Assembly (NCBI GenBank): GCA_032164245.1
Contig: JAVMKO010000006.1
Span: 35,738,319-35,802,318 of the forward strand
Direction of reading: 5' to 3'
Source of the DNA: Sternotherus odoratus
Taxonomy: Eukaryota; Chordata; Testudines; Kinosternidae
Length of the DNA: 64,000 bases
The translations under genes and the position numbers were made by a program. Each line of letters starts with the position of its first letter. Position 1 is the stretch's first letter. The notes below the pieces were generated by a model that was given only the letters and a program-made list of their open reading frames with translations, was not told the DNA's origin and did no database searches. This document shows positions 35,110 to 47,461 of the stretch, piece by piece.

Positions 35110-36190
35110 GCAGAACTACCGTATATTTTCAAATTAAAGATGAGCTGAGTGTGCAGGATGGAATCATATTTCAAGGACAGAAAGCTGTTGTCCCTGCCTC
35201 ATTACATAAGGATGCCATGCAAAAAATACATGCCTCACACCTGGGCATTCACAGCTTTCTTAGGGCTTGTCTTCACTTGAGCCGGCAGGGATCAATCTTT
35301 TGGTGATCGATTTATTGCGTCTCGTTAAGACGCGATAAATCGACCACCAGCGGCTCCCCCGTCGACTCCGGAAGTCCAGCTCATGAAGAGGCGCAAGCTG
35401 GAGTCAACGGGGGACCGCGCCGCCGACCGCCACCGCCATGAGGATGGGAGGTAAGTCGGCTGTAGAGACGTCGATTTCAGCTACGTTATTAACGTAGCTG
35501 AACTTGCGTATCTACAGTCGATTTCCCCCCCTAGTGGAGACCAGCCCTATGATGGGCTCAAGGGTGTGTTTACTGGCTACTAAAGAATACACAACTGCAT
35601 TCCTTGCCAGCAGAAAGAGACAGTTACCACATGAGCGGCCCACCCGACCATGAGAAAAGGTGGGAGTGGAGTTATTTTCATTCAGTGAAAAGCAGTACTT
35701 GATCATTAGACTACTACTCAAATTTTTGGGAAATTGATCCCCTGCCTGATACAAAAGGTAAGTCACTGATTGGCAAACTGAAGGGCTGCTTTGTGAGATA
35801 TGGCATTCTGGGAACTGTATTCACCAACAACAGACCCCAATTTTCCTTGGAAGAATTCAGGGAATTTGCATGCAAATGGGAGTTTGACCATCACACCTAC
35901 TCCCCAGCATACCACAGAGTAATGGTAAAGTGGAATCAGCTGTGGAAACAGATTAGAGACTGTTTTACATGGCTGTTTCTTCTTTTTCGAATTTTTGGCT
36001 CACAGGAATACCCCATCCTAAGGATGCCAGAACAATCCAGAGCAGGCACTGGTACAAAGAACCAAAAAACCCTGCTGCCGATGATGGGAAATCTATTGCA
36101 GCTGGAAGGATGGAGACAGTCCCAATCAGAGAAAGCAGACACAAGTCAGCCATTGACCCACTGGCCCTGGAGACAGGCTCTTCTGTGAAG
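35110..36190 (+). pseudogene. Ty3/gypsy integrase relic
   Basis: The start of the zinc-binding part (KDELSVQDGIIFQ, then HASHLGIH) lies before the inserted MITE. After it, 35793-35940 reads YGILGTVFTNNRPQF and FDHHTYSPAY, the second catalytic block of the integrase core. The aspartate expected before the NNRPQF part is replaced and other frames are broken. Confidence 0.72.
35263..35547. mobile_element. MITE with GGTCTACA-type termini (M2)
   Basis: Ends GGGCTTGTCTTCACT and AGTGGAGACCAGCCC form an inverted repeat. Inside are GATCGATTTATTGCGTCT, its inverted counterpart GACGCGATAAATCGAC, and AGCTACGTTATTAACGTAGCT. It belongs with M1, M3 and M4. It interrupts the gypsy integrase relic, so it is younger than that element. 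Confidence 0.75.
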
Positions 36191-36606
36191 ATTCAGCCTG
36201 TAGAGAGACACCAGAAGGGGTGGACTAAAGGAATTATAAGTGGTGCAATAGCACCCACGTTATATGAGATGACTACGCAAGAAGGGACAGAAACAAGAGT
36301 CACAAACCAGCAGACACGGAACCCAGAATGGAGACACAGAGAACTATCCAGTGCCCAACTTCAACGCGGGGCAGGAGGCTCCACAGAGACACAGATTGCT
36401 AGACTCAGTGACAGGGAGACAGAGGTAGGTCACTCTTAGTTGAGTAGACCAAATGATCTCAAAGACTGTAAGTATCTGAGTCTCCGGTGAAGACAAGACT
36501 CCAACTTGGCTATGTACTAGCAACCTCTGGCCAAAGGGGCATGGAGTGGGGTTTGACTATTTATTTTTAATATTTATATTAAAATGTTTGTAAAATAGGG
36601 AAGATA

Positions 36607-37190
36607 TGTCATGATCAGTGGAACTGGAGTCCCCAGGGCCCATATTTCCTGGAGGGACTGTTATTGACAGGACACCAGCAGAACGGGGAACACAACCTTC
36701 ATGCAACTTCATTTTGTGAATGAAACATGTGGGGCAGCTGTAACTGGGATACCTGTCTTGCCGCCAGGCTGGCACAGCAGAGTTGGAGCCTCAGGGTAGA
36801 GATTTAGAGTACAACACCTCGTGAGGAATACAAGTGACGATGGCACATGCTGACTCTCAGGATGCCCTGGTTTCAGGGTAGGGCTAGATAGGCAGAAGCA
36901 GCCAAAGCAGGGACTGCTGTTCTGGAAGGAGGAGTATAATGGGACCCAGCCAGGGCCACCTCTCCTCGCAGCGTCCTCCTGGACACAGAACCATGCAGGG
37001 GAAACTCCCACACACACTCTGGAGGCAGTAGGACCCAGGTAGTGTCTCCCCAGTTGTGGACTTGGGAGAAAACTGAAAAGAGGAGCCAACCAGAAACTCG
37101 AGCGGGTAGGGGCAGAAGCAGCCAAGGCAGGGACTTCCGGATATATGGAGACCTGTCTACAGTTCGGAGTGGACTTTCTCTGCTCTGTGG
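36607..37190 (+). repeat. Probable 3' LTR region of gypsy relic
   Basis: Begins TGTCATGATCAGTGG, matching the repeat near 33304. It also contains a pair of direct repeats, GGCAGAAGCAGCCAAAGCAG (near 36892) and GGCAGAAGCAGCCAAGGCAG (near 37110). The right boundary is a guess. Confidence 0.4.
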
Positions 37191-37452
37191 TCATTGGTTC
37201 TTTGCTCCAGCCCTCCCTTTCCTTCTCCTTCTCCTTCTCCCTCAGAATCTCTTCACTTGTGGTTCAATCCATCCCTCCTCCTTCTGGGCCTCTCCCTCTC
37301 ACCTCCCTTCCAGCTTACCCACTCTTATATAACCTCCTTCCCCAAATACAAATATTGTGGAACAAACATGCCATGTATTGCCATCCCATAGTTCACTCTG
37401 CTTATGTGTTCTGCTCCTTCCCCCGCCCGCAGTCTGTCTTGTCTCTTTAGAG

Positions 37453-38554
37453 CAGGGGTCTCAAACTCGCGGCCCGCGGGCCAATTGTGGCCCACGAGAC
37501 GATATTTTGTGGCCCCCCACCTTAATATGAAAGTTTAATGTTAGTGCGGCCCACGAGTTTTATATGAATGGCACTTTACAGTGTTGTGTGCGGAGCTGAA
37601 CGAACCTACCAGTCACGTTGGCTCTCGGGGGCGGGGGGCGGGACATCGACCAGGCTTCATGCAAGCAGAGAAACAAACTGAAACAGTGTTTTTTTTTTCT
37701 ATATTACTGCTCTAGACTTTATTTGGACTGCACATAGCTCAAAATCACTTGTACCTAAGTTATCATACATCCAGTGCTGTGGTCAGTCTCTATTAGACCT
37801 CATCTTAACAGATAAAGAATTCCCTGTATTGGCTGCAACAGCTTTGAGATAAAGGGAATTTCCCGGTGTGGGTTTAGGTGCCCTTGTTCTCCTGGGGAGC
37901 AGCTGTCTGCATGGGGGAGAACATGCACTGCCATGGGCACAGGGCTGGGTCAGGTCCCTGCTGCTTCAGTCAAGAGCAGGCAGTGCTCATGCCCTGTACA
38001 CTGTGCTCTAGCCTAAATCAGCCTGGCTAGTGCACCAGGCAGGAATCGAAGAGCATTAAAGAAACCAAGTGGAATGGCTTGCATAGAAGCGCCGGAGAAG
38101 GATTGGAATCCCCCAAGCTGCCCAGGTGCAGAGTGCAGGCATTTGAGATGCTGGTCTCCGCTCTAGGATCTGCTTGGGGCAGGAGCAAGGTCATCTGATG
38201 CACACAGAACCCATTTGTTCTGAACAGGGGCTGGCAACTTCACAGCTAGAGCCCCTCACTCCTCCTGGGCCATTCATGGATTTGAAACCTGCCACTGGTG
38301 CTGACTCTTCTGGTTGAAACAGAGTTACAGCAGCGTAACTTATTTACTTATAAGCGTTACTTATTTACTTATTAATTCTTAATTTGTTTGTTTATTTTTT
38401 CATCTTATTTTGTGTTAAAAAAATAAAAATAAAGACATTTGAGAAGATTGGATTTTTTTAAACAAAGCTTTTCTTGTGGAATACCCGATGCGGCCCAGCC
38501 TCACCCAAACTCTGCCTCCAGCGGCCCCCAAGTAAATTGAGTTTGAGACCCCTG
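37453..38554. mobile_element. 1.1-kb hAT element
   Basis: Terminal inverted repeats CAGGGGTCTCAAACTC and GAGTTTGAGACCCCTG, flanked by a perfect 8-bp duplication CTTTAGAG (37445-37452 and 38555-38562). No transposase frame was recognised, so it is non-autonomous. It sits inside an older MIR/L2-like tail that resumes at about 38563 with TTTTAGCTCTGCAGGGC. Confidence 0.9.
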
Positions 38555-38659
38555 CTTTAGAGTTTTAGCTCTGCAGGGCTCCATGTTTGTACAGTGCCTA
38601 GCACAATGAGACCCCATTATTGGTTGGCTCTTAAGTTCCACCCTAACAAACAGGTTAAA

Positions 38660-40500
38660 TAAAACAATAATAAGAGAGGGAGGGTAGAAATTACTGTGAA
38701 ATAACCTCCATCCCCAGGCCACTAGACCCACCAAATGGTACTGGCATTCTCCTCAGCAGAAGCTACTCCTAACAACACTCCTGGCCTAGTGGAAAGATGT
38801 CCTGTTTTCCATGTCTGTACAAGGGTGTAAAATGGGATGACCCAAGAAAGAGAAGCCAATGTAGGGATGGTTTCCAGGGCATGGCCAGAAAAGGCAGACA
38901 AGGGAGCCAACACCTCATAGCCTGAACTCCCCATCCAAGGAAGGCACAGTCCAACAGAGCAGAGTGAATACAGCGACACATGCCCAATCCAGTCCAGCAA
39001 TACTTTCTGGAGTCAGTGAGTTGCACCCATTAAAGCCAGCGCTGGATATGGTCCTTGGGCCTCAATGTACCTCATGGGAAAGAGGAAACAAGATGGGGAA
39101 GGGTAGGAGGTTTGCTTTGAGGGAACCAATTTTCAGAGAAGAAAAGGCTAGATTTAGGCAGCATATGTAGTGCTGAGACACACTGAGGCATCTCCACACC
39201 CTGTTTTCCCAAGGAGCAAACACAGTGAGAGTGCAGGGGAAAGACTCCCGGGGGAGGAGGACTGGGTTGGTGCAAGGAAACAGCTCCTATCTGCAAACCT
39301 GTCCTCTTGTTGGGGAGATAGTCACCACCATTGACTAATGAGGGACAAGCCACAGAGTCTTATGTCTACCAGCAGTGCAGGCAAGAGACCTGGGGGACTT
39401 GTTCTGTGAGAGTCCAGGGGGTTGGACTTGTTTTGGGGTGAGCTGGAGTAATTCTGGGGCTTCCTCTCCTATTGTAATGCGCTTTATCCCCTGAAGCATT
39501 TTAATCTCCTTTAGGGAGGAAATACTCAACCCCGCTCCCTGTAACATACTCCCCACCCCTCACAGAACACATGCTGTGCTGTATGGTACTATGCAACTCA
39601 GCGGGAGTGGAAGCGCCTCCCTCTCACAGGCAGTCATTGTGCAGGAGATGAACTGAGGCCTGGGTGAGGACTAGGGAATAGTGGGGGAATGCTGAGCTCT
39701 GGCTCTCACTCCCTCTTTCTGTGATCCCCACTCCAGGTCACTGCAGCAGATGCTGAGAGCATATGTGATGAATTAATTCCGCTTTCCCTGAGACACTCCA
39801 GCGACAGGAACAGCAGTACCTTTCCAACTGATTAACATAGCAGCTTTACCCTTCCTCCCTCAGTCACTTTGTCTCATTTAATAAAGCAGCTGGGCAGAGT
39901 CCCTTTAAGAGGCTCCTGTCTGGGAAACAGACTTCTGTATGTAAAGTTTCTGGGTAATCAACTTTAATGCCTAATTTTCAGTTTAATTATCAAGATTATT
40001 TATTTTACAGCACCACGTGTATAGTCTCTATGACCAGGTCCTCCTCAATGGCAAATTATAATCTACTCAAATGACCAATTTCCCCCCAACAAATATTGTA
40101 CCTGCTATAGTTACAAGTGACACCTAAGATCCCTAGAACTGGAAGAAATTACAATTCAGTTTTTCATGTGCATTTGAATCACTTCGTCTATAGTCAGTCT
40201 CACCGTTTCCTCTGTAGTCTATTGGATCCTGATAATGCAACTAGATATGTGTGGATAGATCCTTACACCTGGGCAGAGTCCCAGTAAAACCAGGTAGAAT
40301 GAGACACCAATAACTGGCTCAGTATGATAACCTAGCTCTTTATGATAGACTTTGACAGGTGGTCAGCTTTCCTCCAGTCATGTAGGTAGCAGAAAAAAAC
40401 AGAAAAAAACAAGTAGTGATCAGGGTACCAGCCATGTCAGACCACTGCATTAAAAGTGTAATCTCTAGGGTCAAGTAAGGGACTGGGACTCAACACCTCT
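38660..40500. other. Non-coding stretch, no gene recognised
   Basis: Unique-looking DNA with short anonymous frames. No exon or transposon end was recognised. Confidence 0.35.
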
Positions 40501-40720
40501 GGATTCAATTCTCAGCTCTGAGAGGGTATGAAATCTCCATTTTAGAGCTAGGGATCCTGGGTTCTAATTCCAATTCTGTCATTGTGTGACCTTGGGCATG
40601 TCATTTCCCCTTTCCGTGTCTCAGTTTCTTTATCTGTAAAATGGGGATAGCAATACTGTCCTACCTCCTGAGAAAGTTGGGCAGCTTTATTCATCCATGT
40701 GCATGAAACATGTTGAGTTT
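40500..40720 (+). repeat. MIR/CORE-SINE-like copy
   Basis: GATCCTGGGTTCTAATTCC, then CTTGGGCATGTCATTTCCCC and CTGTAAAATGGGGATAGCAA, the standard order of a MIR core in plus orientation. Confidence 0.75.
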
Positions 40721-41365
40721 CTTTGGGGGGAAGCTGATAGAAGAATGCAGAGAACTATTATTTCTCTATTTCACCAGGACAACTGCAATATCCTCAGTTA
40801 AGTATCAATCTGTGGTACTGATTGTATCTCCCTGGTGAGGGTTGGGCTGATGCTTCTGAGAAATAGACTCAACCCTAGTAGGAACAGAAATCCCCTGAGG
40901 CTGAACTATGGTGCCACCCAGATCAGTTACAAAGAACATTTTGCTCCGAACTTTTCAGCATAGATAGATACTTTCCACAGAGCATTTTATAAATCAGAGC
41001 TCACAATGCAGCTCTGTCCCAGCCAGCATACCTGGGTACATGCCAGTCCACCCAAGATCTGGCCAGCCCTGACCTGCAAACACACTGCATTGTTTCCACT
41101 TGTCTAATACAATAACGAGCAGTTCATCCTATAACAGCATCACCCCTGTGAAAGGAGAAGCAGCAGTTCTCAGTCACATTTCACGTGTTGCAATGCAACC
41201 AAAATGGGATTGTGAAAAATAAGAACATGCTGACTGAAAGACTGTGGTCAAACAATCCCAGCTCCCTTTCCCAATTGTGGAAGGAAGTTGGGGGTATGAA
41301 AATAGGGCTCATTCTATTTGGCTCACTGAAGGAGGGTAAAAGGACAACTTGATCACAGCCTATAC

Positions 41366-41638
41366 CAGGGGTCAGCAACCTTTCTGAAATGGTGTGCTGA
41401 GTCTTCATTTATTCACTCTAATTTAAGGTTTCACGGGCCAGTAATACATTTTAACATTTTTAGAAGGTCTCTTTCTATAATTCTATAATATATAAACTAA
41501 AGTATTGTTGTATATAAAGTAAATCGGGTTTTTAAATGTTTAAGAAGCTTCATTTAAAATTAAATTAAAATGCAGACCGGTGGCCAGGACCCGAGTAGTG
41601 TGAGTGCCACTGAAAATCAGCTCACATGATGCCTTTTG
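41366..41638 (+). mobile_element. Short hAT-like element (copy B)
   Basis: Starts CAGGGGTCAGCAACCTTTCTG. It matches the inverted copy at 3174-3485 (shared TTTCACGGGCCAGTAATACA-type phrase) but lacks the last 30 or so bases of the other end. The 8-mer GCCTATAC occurs at both flanks (41358-41365 and 41639-41646), so it may have moved in this truncated form. Confidence 0.7.
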
Positions 41639-41689
41639 GCCTATACTATATAAATATCTAAAACAGGGAGGGGATATAGGACATGCTTT

Positions 41690-41990
41690 TACTCAGGCAG
41701 ACAAAGGCATAACAAGAACCAATGGTTGGAGGCTGAAGCTAAAAAAATTCAAACGTGAAATAAAGCAAAAATTAGTAACATTGTAGAAAATTAACCGTTG
41801 GAATAGCTTACCTAGGGATGAGGTAGGTTCTCCATCTCTAGGAGTCTTTGATTCAAGATTGTACAAGACATGCTCTAGCTCAACCATCGAGCTCAACCAT
41901 CCATCACTGGGCTCCAGCAGGCCTGTATTACACAGGCGGTCAATGATCACGGTTGTTTCTTTTTGCCTTAAGACATGTGAATCTATGACT
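41690..41990 (+). repeat. CR1 LINE 3' end
   Basis: CATAACAAGAACCAATGG, TTAACCGTTGGAATAGCTTAC, GATGAGGTAGGTTCTCCATC and the tail GTGAATCTATGA follow the 3' untranslated pattern of turtle CR1 in plus orientation, with internal loss near 41880-41920. Confidence 0.8.
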
Positions 41991-42239
41991 TTTCAAACAC
42001 CCTGTACAGTAAAACTGTACCCAGCTATCCAGGACTCCTCTGGACCAGTCAGCAGCCAGGGAATAGCCAGGGCATAGGATGGCCCTGGCCACACCCTCTA
42101 ACCCCAGAACGCCTGTCAGAGGCTCTGGTGAGGGGACAGACAGCTCTGTACCTCCCAGGGAGGCTTCCTCCTCTGAGGGAATTCCACAGGGCCAACTTCA
42201 GGCGGGTGCACACAGCACACTTCTGAATTCCCCGCTCTG

Positions 42240-42800
42240 AGCCAAACACCTCTCTACTGCCTTCCTGTAAACCCCTTGGCTCTTTCCCTTCACACGCTCC
42301 TCCCTCCCCATCTTTCCTACCTCTCCAGTGAGACCCTCCCTGTCCTCCAAACTCCCATCTCTCTCCCGATTGTCCAAAAACGTTCACCCTCCTCCCATCC
42401 CTCGCTCTCCCACCTGGCCTCCAAACCTCCCCCTTCCCGCCCCCACCTCACTCCTGGCGGGCCTTTCCCTTCTCCAGGCTCTCTCCAGCTGTCCTCACAC
42501 CCCAGCGCAGTCCTGCCTCACTCTCTCCCTAACTCCAGTAACCCACTCTCCCCAGACCTCTCCAAATCCCCCAGAAACTCCCCCCTAAAAGGCTCCCTTC
42601 CTCTAACCTCGGAAATGCCCTGAGTATCCTCCCTGCCGCCTTGTCCCTCCTTCCCAATCATCCTCCTCCCCCATTCCAGAGGGGCCTTTTCCCTCTGTCC
42701 TCAAACCTCCTCACCCAGACCACCCATTCGCCCCTCCTGAGCCCCCCAATGCTCCCTCCACCCCCTCCTCTCCACCTGACATCTTCTCAGGCCTGGCTCT
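42240..42800. repeat. Polypyrimidine-rich tract
   Basis: About 560 bp dominated by C and T (CTCCC, CCTCTCC), with purines mostly isolated. Proline/serine-rich frames follow from this composition and are not considered genes. Confidence 0.75.
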
Positions 42801-43837
42801 TCTCTGGAGGCCTATCAGCTCCTCACAGCCCAGCTGTGGCCTGGGAGTTCAACTGGCAAGCCGGAAGCTGCCAGCCCAGAAAGGTCAGAGCAACCTCTAG
42901 GCCAGAGTCTGCACCGCAGCTCGTACTGGGGACTGAACATTATGAGGAAAAAATGTAACATTGGCTCCCGCACTGGCCTCCAGCCTGGGAGACATGCTTC
43001 CCCCCACCTAAAATAAGGCCTGTACCAAGTGAGCACAGGGTCCATATTACACAGGAACAACATAATCAACAAAATTAAATGCTTGTCCTCAGTCACTCAA
43101 CATGGGAGCCACACAGGGGATGCAGATTTCTGTCTCTCACTCTGAAGTCAGGGGAGTGCCCCCTGTGGTTCCGGGAGGGAGCAAGAGAGAGAAAAACCTC
43201 TGCACCAGGCAACCCAGACCTGTGCCTGCTGGGCAGCTGCTTCAAGCCCTTGCATATGGCAGAAGCAGAAAAAACCCCAGAAATTCTTGCAGGTCCTTGT
43301 GATGTTGGTCCTGTCCCCCCAAGATAGATCCCCCACAAAAGCATAACCACCTAATATTGGAGGCCTAGCTTCACCCCATGCAACCAGGTAATTCAGATTC
43401 ACTGTTCTTCCTGCCTATGTTCCCTAGTCTTGGGGCAATTTTAGCTACTCCAACCATCACAAACTGTGGAGTGGTTTTGTGATGTGGACAACAAGCTGCT
43501 AGGAGGGGAGACACACCGTTCTTTGTGACAGTGTCTGAAGATCTGAGGCCCAGTCTTCCAGCTATGGAGGATATCAGCACCACAGCATGTCCACTCCCTT
43601 GCAATACTTGTTCTCCCTTCCCTCCATCACCCTTCATCATTTTCATCTTTCAGTTTGGGTTGTTCTTCTGCTATAGCAGTTTAGGGTTGGAGATACAGAG
43701 GGATAATTTAGGGGAGTACAGCAGCCTGCATGTTGCAGACACATATGCCTCAGTGGAGGGCTCTGGGAGGCCTGCATTGAGTCCATTCCGGAGGCTACAG
43801 AACCTTTACCTTTCATCCTCATGCTGAGGTATACATA

Positions 43838-43974
43838 CCCTGTTTCCCCGAAAGTAAGACATCCCCCAAAAATAAGACGTACTTCAAGTTTTGCCTCTCG
43901 CTGTAATATAATGTAATGTAATTTTGGGAGCAAAAATTAATATAAGACACTGTCTTATTTTCGGGGAAACACGG
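43838..43974. mobile_element. 137-bp Tc1/mariner-like MITE
   Basis: Inverted ends CCCTGTTTCCCCGAAAGTAA and its counterpart (CCGTGTTTCCCCGAAAATAA on the other strand) agree at nearly all positions. TA flanks both sides (43836-43837 and 43975-43976), the mariner-type target duplication. Confidence 0.85.
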
Positions 43975-46280
43975 TACATGTCCCTCAGGTTTCAGAGATG
44001 CTGGGATTCAGGGATGGCAGATAGCAGCAGTGGGCTATCAGCTCAGCAGAGGAGAGGTGTATGCTAGAGTCTGATCTTTCATGGACTGGAGAGAGGACCC
44101 CAACACCAGTAAGTCTTACAGCTTATAATTAAAAGGAAAGATACTCTTCTCTGTATGTAGATCTCTGGGGGTGGGAGGCAGGTCTTCCCCCTCCATCTTC
44201 CAAGGTGTAAAGCTGATCTTCTGAGCTGCTTTGTTTTGCTGAATTTTAAAGCAAAGTTTTCCAGTGGGATGTGGGAAGCACCCTGTCTCTGCCCAACGAG
44301 CCTGTGTGGGCTTCATTGAAAGACAGAGAGAGAAGGTAGTACTGTACCACTGAGAAGTTTCAGTGAGGAACAGCTAATACAAAACAGGCTTCTCCACTCT
44401 AGCAAAGAGTTTGGCCTCATCCTCTAAACATTTGCCTGTTGTGTGCTCATGGGCACTCCCAATCTCCCTCCCTTCCCCCACCCCAATTTCTCAGTCACTT
44501 GAGGGACTTCTTAATTGAAAAAATTAACATCTCCCTGAATTTGAGTGAGGTCTGTGAGAGGAAGCAAAGGCACCACTGTCATCTTCACAGCCTAAGCAGC
44601 TTTCTTTTCTACTCACTGTCGCTTTCACAGTAAGGTCACCTGTGTAACCCATGGTCAAAAGCCCAGAGATTTTGGAAGCTGGCCTCAAAGCCTGAGTGTG
44701 GGTGGATATTGTAGTTGTGTGTGTGCCAGTAGTGCAGGGGGAGCAATTTCTATCTTGGTTAATACTTCAGTTTTCCTAAAGTCCACTGGCTCCTCCACAC
44801 AATGGAGTCACCATCAGGGAGTGTATGGGGGTCTCTCCAATTACACAGTGAAGAGTTTTGAAGCCCCAAGGGTTCTGAGGATCCATTTTATTGCAACCAC
44901 CACAGATAGCTGGGAAAAGACTCTTTGCCCAGTGAAGCATTTATCCCAACTTCATTTTTCAGGAAATCAGCCATTCTGCTGTTCCCACCCCAAGCCCATG
45001 GTGCAGTAGCACCATTTTCCAAGATGATACATGCCCTTAACACCTAAGGCTATGGTGCAGGGCTCAATCCTGCTCATCTTTTGTCTTCAGCATCATCTCT
45101 CAGTGCACCCTGATGTTATGATTTAGCATGTGCTGTATTCAGAGGGGTAACAGGACCTGTTGTGCTTTTAGCACAGCAGTAAGAATAGAGCATGATGAAG
45201 ATACACTAACCAAGCACAAAGCCTGCTAACAAAGCCAGCAGCAGCAGCATTCTCCCCCAGCCATCTGCACCACACAGAAGAGTGTTTACACTTGCTCCAC
45301 ATGGGAGAGATCACAGTCAAAAGCTCCAGCAGCACAAAGCTCTAGAGGGTAACTAGCTCTCTGTAAACAATGACCACTGATACTATGGGGGTGGATGCAT
45401 TAAAAATAGCTACATGGATTTTTCCAGGTAGCAATGATAGCGGGGTGCCAGGTATTAAAGAAAAACCAAGCAGGATATATGTATCACAACAGCAGGCCTG
45501 GCACTTTCACATGTGAGGTATAAACAGCGTTTTCTTTACAAGCTACCTATCACCTTAAACCATCTCAGCTCAAGCTATGCTTCCCTCTGTGTTGACAAGC
45601 TAAGTAGGGTTAGCCCTGGGAGACCACGGGGGGGGGGGGGGAAGCAGGTGCTGCAAGACATAATGCTGACAGTTTAGTAGGTTGTGCTCTTCCCTCTGAC
45701 TCAATAAAGAGCTATTATTCCAAGCACAGGATTAAAGGACAGTGGGTTGCTGGAGGTATGCCTCTGGATGGGATATAAATCTGAGATCTGAACCACTTGT
45801 GGCATCTGATGTGAGAGAAGGATGGTGACTTCTGTATCCTGGGCAAATTCAACCTAAACTCCCTTTGCAACCTCAATAGGAAGCATGTTCTTCTTCATTT
45901 CCTGTCCTATCCTGTTGCGCAGTGTGGCTGTTCAACAGCTGCCATGTTTCCACCCCAAAACAGGGGGCATTGCAGCAGCAGCAGACAAGATCCCTAAAGT
46001 AACTTGTAAAACATCTTAGGATGAAGAGCTAGCAAAATGGAAGTGATTGTTTAAACATAAATGCTTTTTTGTATTTGAAATTATTCAGTGTGGCATTTTG
46101 AAAACAAATAAATAATCTGGTTAAAAAATACCTGGGAATCAGCCCGCTTTCCTATTATGTTCCCACCTCCTTTACTTTCAAATCTGGAATATTATCTCAA
46201 ATACAAGAGTTGATTAAAAAAAAAAAACTAGTGTAAACTATTTGCAGCTGTCTGAGCCTGTGTGCTGAGCTGGCCAGAGC

Positions 46281-46400
46281 TCAGATGTTCTTGGGCTGAC
46301 CCAAGGGCTCATCTCTCTCAGACTGTCCAAGGTCCCACTCAGTCACGAGTTCTGAAGACACCTCCATGTAGAGATGGTCCCAGTCCCAGCAGACATCCTC
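46281..46400 (-). CDS. IFT43: IFT43 terminal coding exon
   Basis: IFT43 is a subunit of IFT complex A, which drives retrograde transport along ciliary microtubules. The exon starts after a TAG acceptor (46401-46403) in phase 0 and reads [23 protein letters not shown] and then a divergent tail ending PKNI and TGA (46281-46283), 39 residues. The WDWDHL...EVSSE..TEWD pattern is the conserved C-terminus of vertebrate IFT43. No polyadenylation signal is obvious just below the stop; a minus-strand AATAAA lies far away near 44890, so the 3' UTR end is not resolved. Confidence 0.92.
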   Translation of the reverse strand, partial: EDVCWDWDHLYMEVSSELVTEWDLGQSERDEPLGQPKNI

Positions 46401-47398
46401 CTACCAACAGGAAAGAAAAAAAACACCCTGAATTGCTACAGGTCCCTGAATGCTGCTAAATGGCCAGGCGAGCAGCCCTAGAGAGATGCTGTAACAGCCT
46501 CAGAGAGCTACCACTCTGTGCACAGAGGGGGCATGAGGGCAGGGCCCTAGATTCCATTAGGAGCACCATAAATTCCAACAAAAAGGTGGCTTCAATCCCT
46601 ACCACAATTTATAGATTTTGACAGGTCAGGTTGTATTTTTAAAATTCACCCAAAAAGGGAAGTTATAGATTGAACAAGGCAGAGAGTCTGTGGAATCTCC
46701 ACCCCTACACAACTCTGCTAATACAGCTCAGTCCTAACCTGCAGAAACCCTGATATTCCAGTCCTGGGCTCCTCTGAGTTCCACTACTCTGTCCTGATTT
46801 AGGATCATAGAATCTCAGAGTTGGGAGGGACCTCAGGAGATCATCTATAGTCCAACCCCCTGCTCACAGCAGGACCAATCCCATTTTTGCCCCATTTCCC
46901 TAAATGGCCCCCTCAAGGATTAAACTCATAACCCTGGGTTTAGCAGGCCAATGCTCAAACCAATGAGCTATCCCTCCTTCCCTTAGAACTTCTTGTTCTA
47001 GACTTAGGTTCCCCCTCATCCCCTGTCTGCCTTTGCCCTTCAATGGAGCCAGAGCTCGTGGAAGCTCTTAGAGGCAGAATTTAATAAAACACTGAGTGTG
47101 TCCAGAGCCCCGTGGCAAGGTCAGAGACCAGTCCCCTATAATTCCTTTGTCAGCTGTTTTGTGAGGGAGAGCCCAGTTGGAATCAGTACCACAAGCTCTG
47201 GCCCACTAAGTGTATCACATTCTGGGCCCCAGAAACCTCTGAAATCTAAACTCCCTTCAGACTTTATCCAACTGAAACAAGTCTGTCCCCCTCCCCTATT
47301 AATAAGGCCATGGGCATCATGTACAGCCTGACTAAGGGACTTGCAGGCCCACATGAGCAGCTCTAGTAGTTTCTGTCTCAAGAAACTGTCGGGTTCAC
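46401..47398 (-). other. IFT43: IFT43 last intron
   Basis: About 1.0 kb between the two final coding exons, with GT donor at 47397-47398 and AG acceptor at 46401-46402 on the minus strand. It contains a tRNA-derived SINE in the same orientation as the gene. Confidence 0.85.
46801..46979 (-). mobile_element. Tortoise-type pol III SINE with CR1-like tail
   Basis: On the minus strand it begins with a tRNA-like head, including an A box (TAGCTCATTGGTTTG) and a B box-like GAGTTTAATCC. It ends in a CR1-type tail (GGACTATAGATGATCTCCTG, then TCTATGATCCT). This head-tail combination is typical of cryptodire turtle SINEs and is one of the best clues to the host lineage. Confidence 0.85.
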
Positions 47399-47461
47399 CT
47401 CTCGTACTTCCTGTTCTGGGGCCAGAACCTTGGTGAGAAGCTTCAGGTCAATCTCTCCATC
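47399..47461 (-). CDS. IFT43: IFT43 penultimate coding exon
   Basis: 63 bp, 21 whole codons reading DGEIDLKLLTKVLAPEQEVRE, almost the same as the mammalian protein. On the minus strand the acceptor is CACAG before GATGG and the donor is GAG followed by GTGAAC. The phase is 0/0, so it joins exactly to the terminal exon at 46400. Confidence 0.94.

Larger units (their letters stand above)
33304..37190 (+). mobile_element. Decayed Ty3/gypsy element, canonical order
   Basis: Broken pol domains in plus orientation follow the usual RT, RNase H, integrase order. They are flanked by partial direct repeats: 33304-33375 and 36609-36690 both read like GATCAGTGG...GGGACTGTT...GGACACCAGC, which I take as LTR remnants. 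Many stops and frameshifts show an old insertion. A MITE interrupts the integrase zinc-finger part at 35263-35547. Confidence 0.7.

Noticed and set aside
1..46000. GPATCH2L exons expected downstream of IFT43 by human gene order
   Set aside because: No matching peptide was recognised; the gene presumably lies further left.
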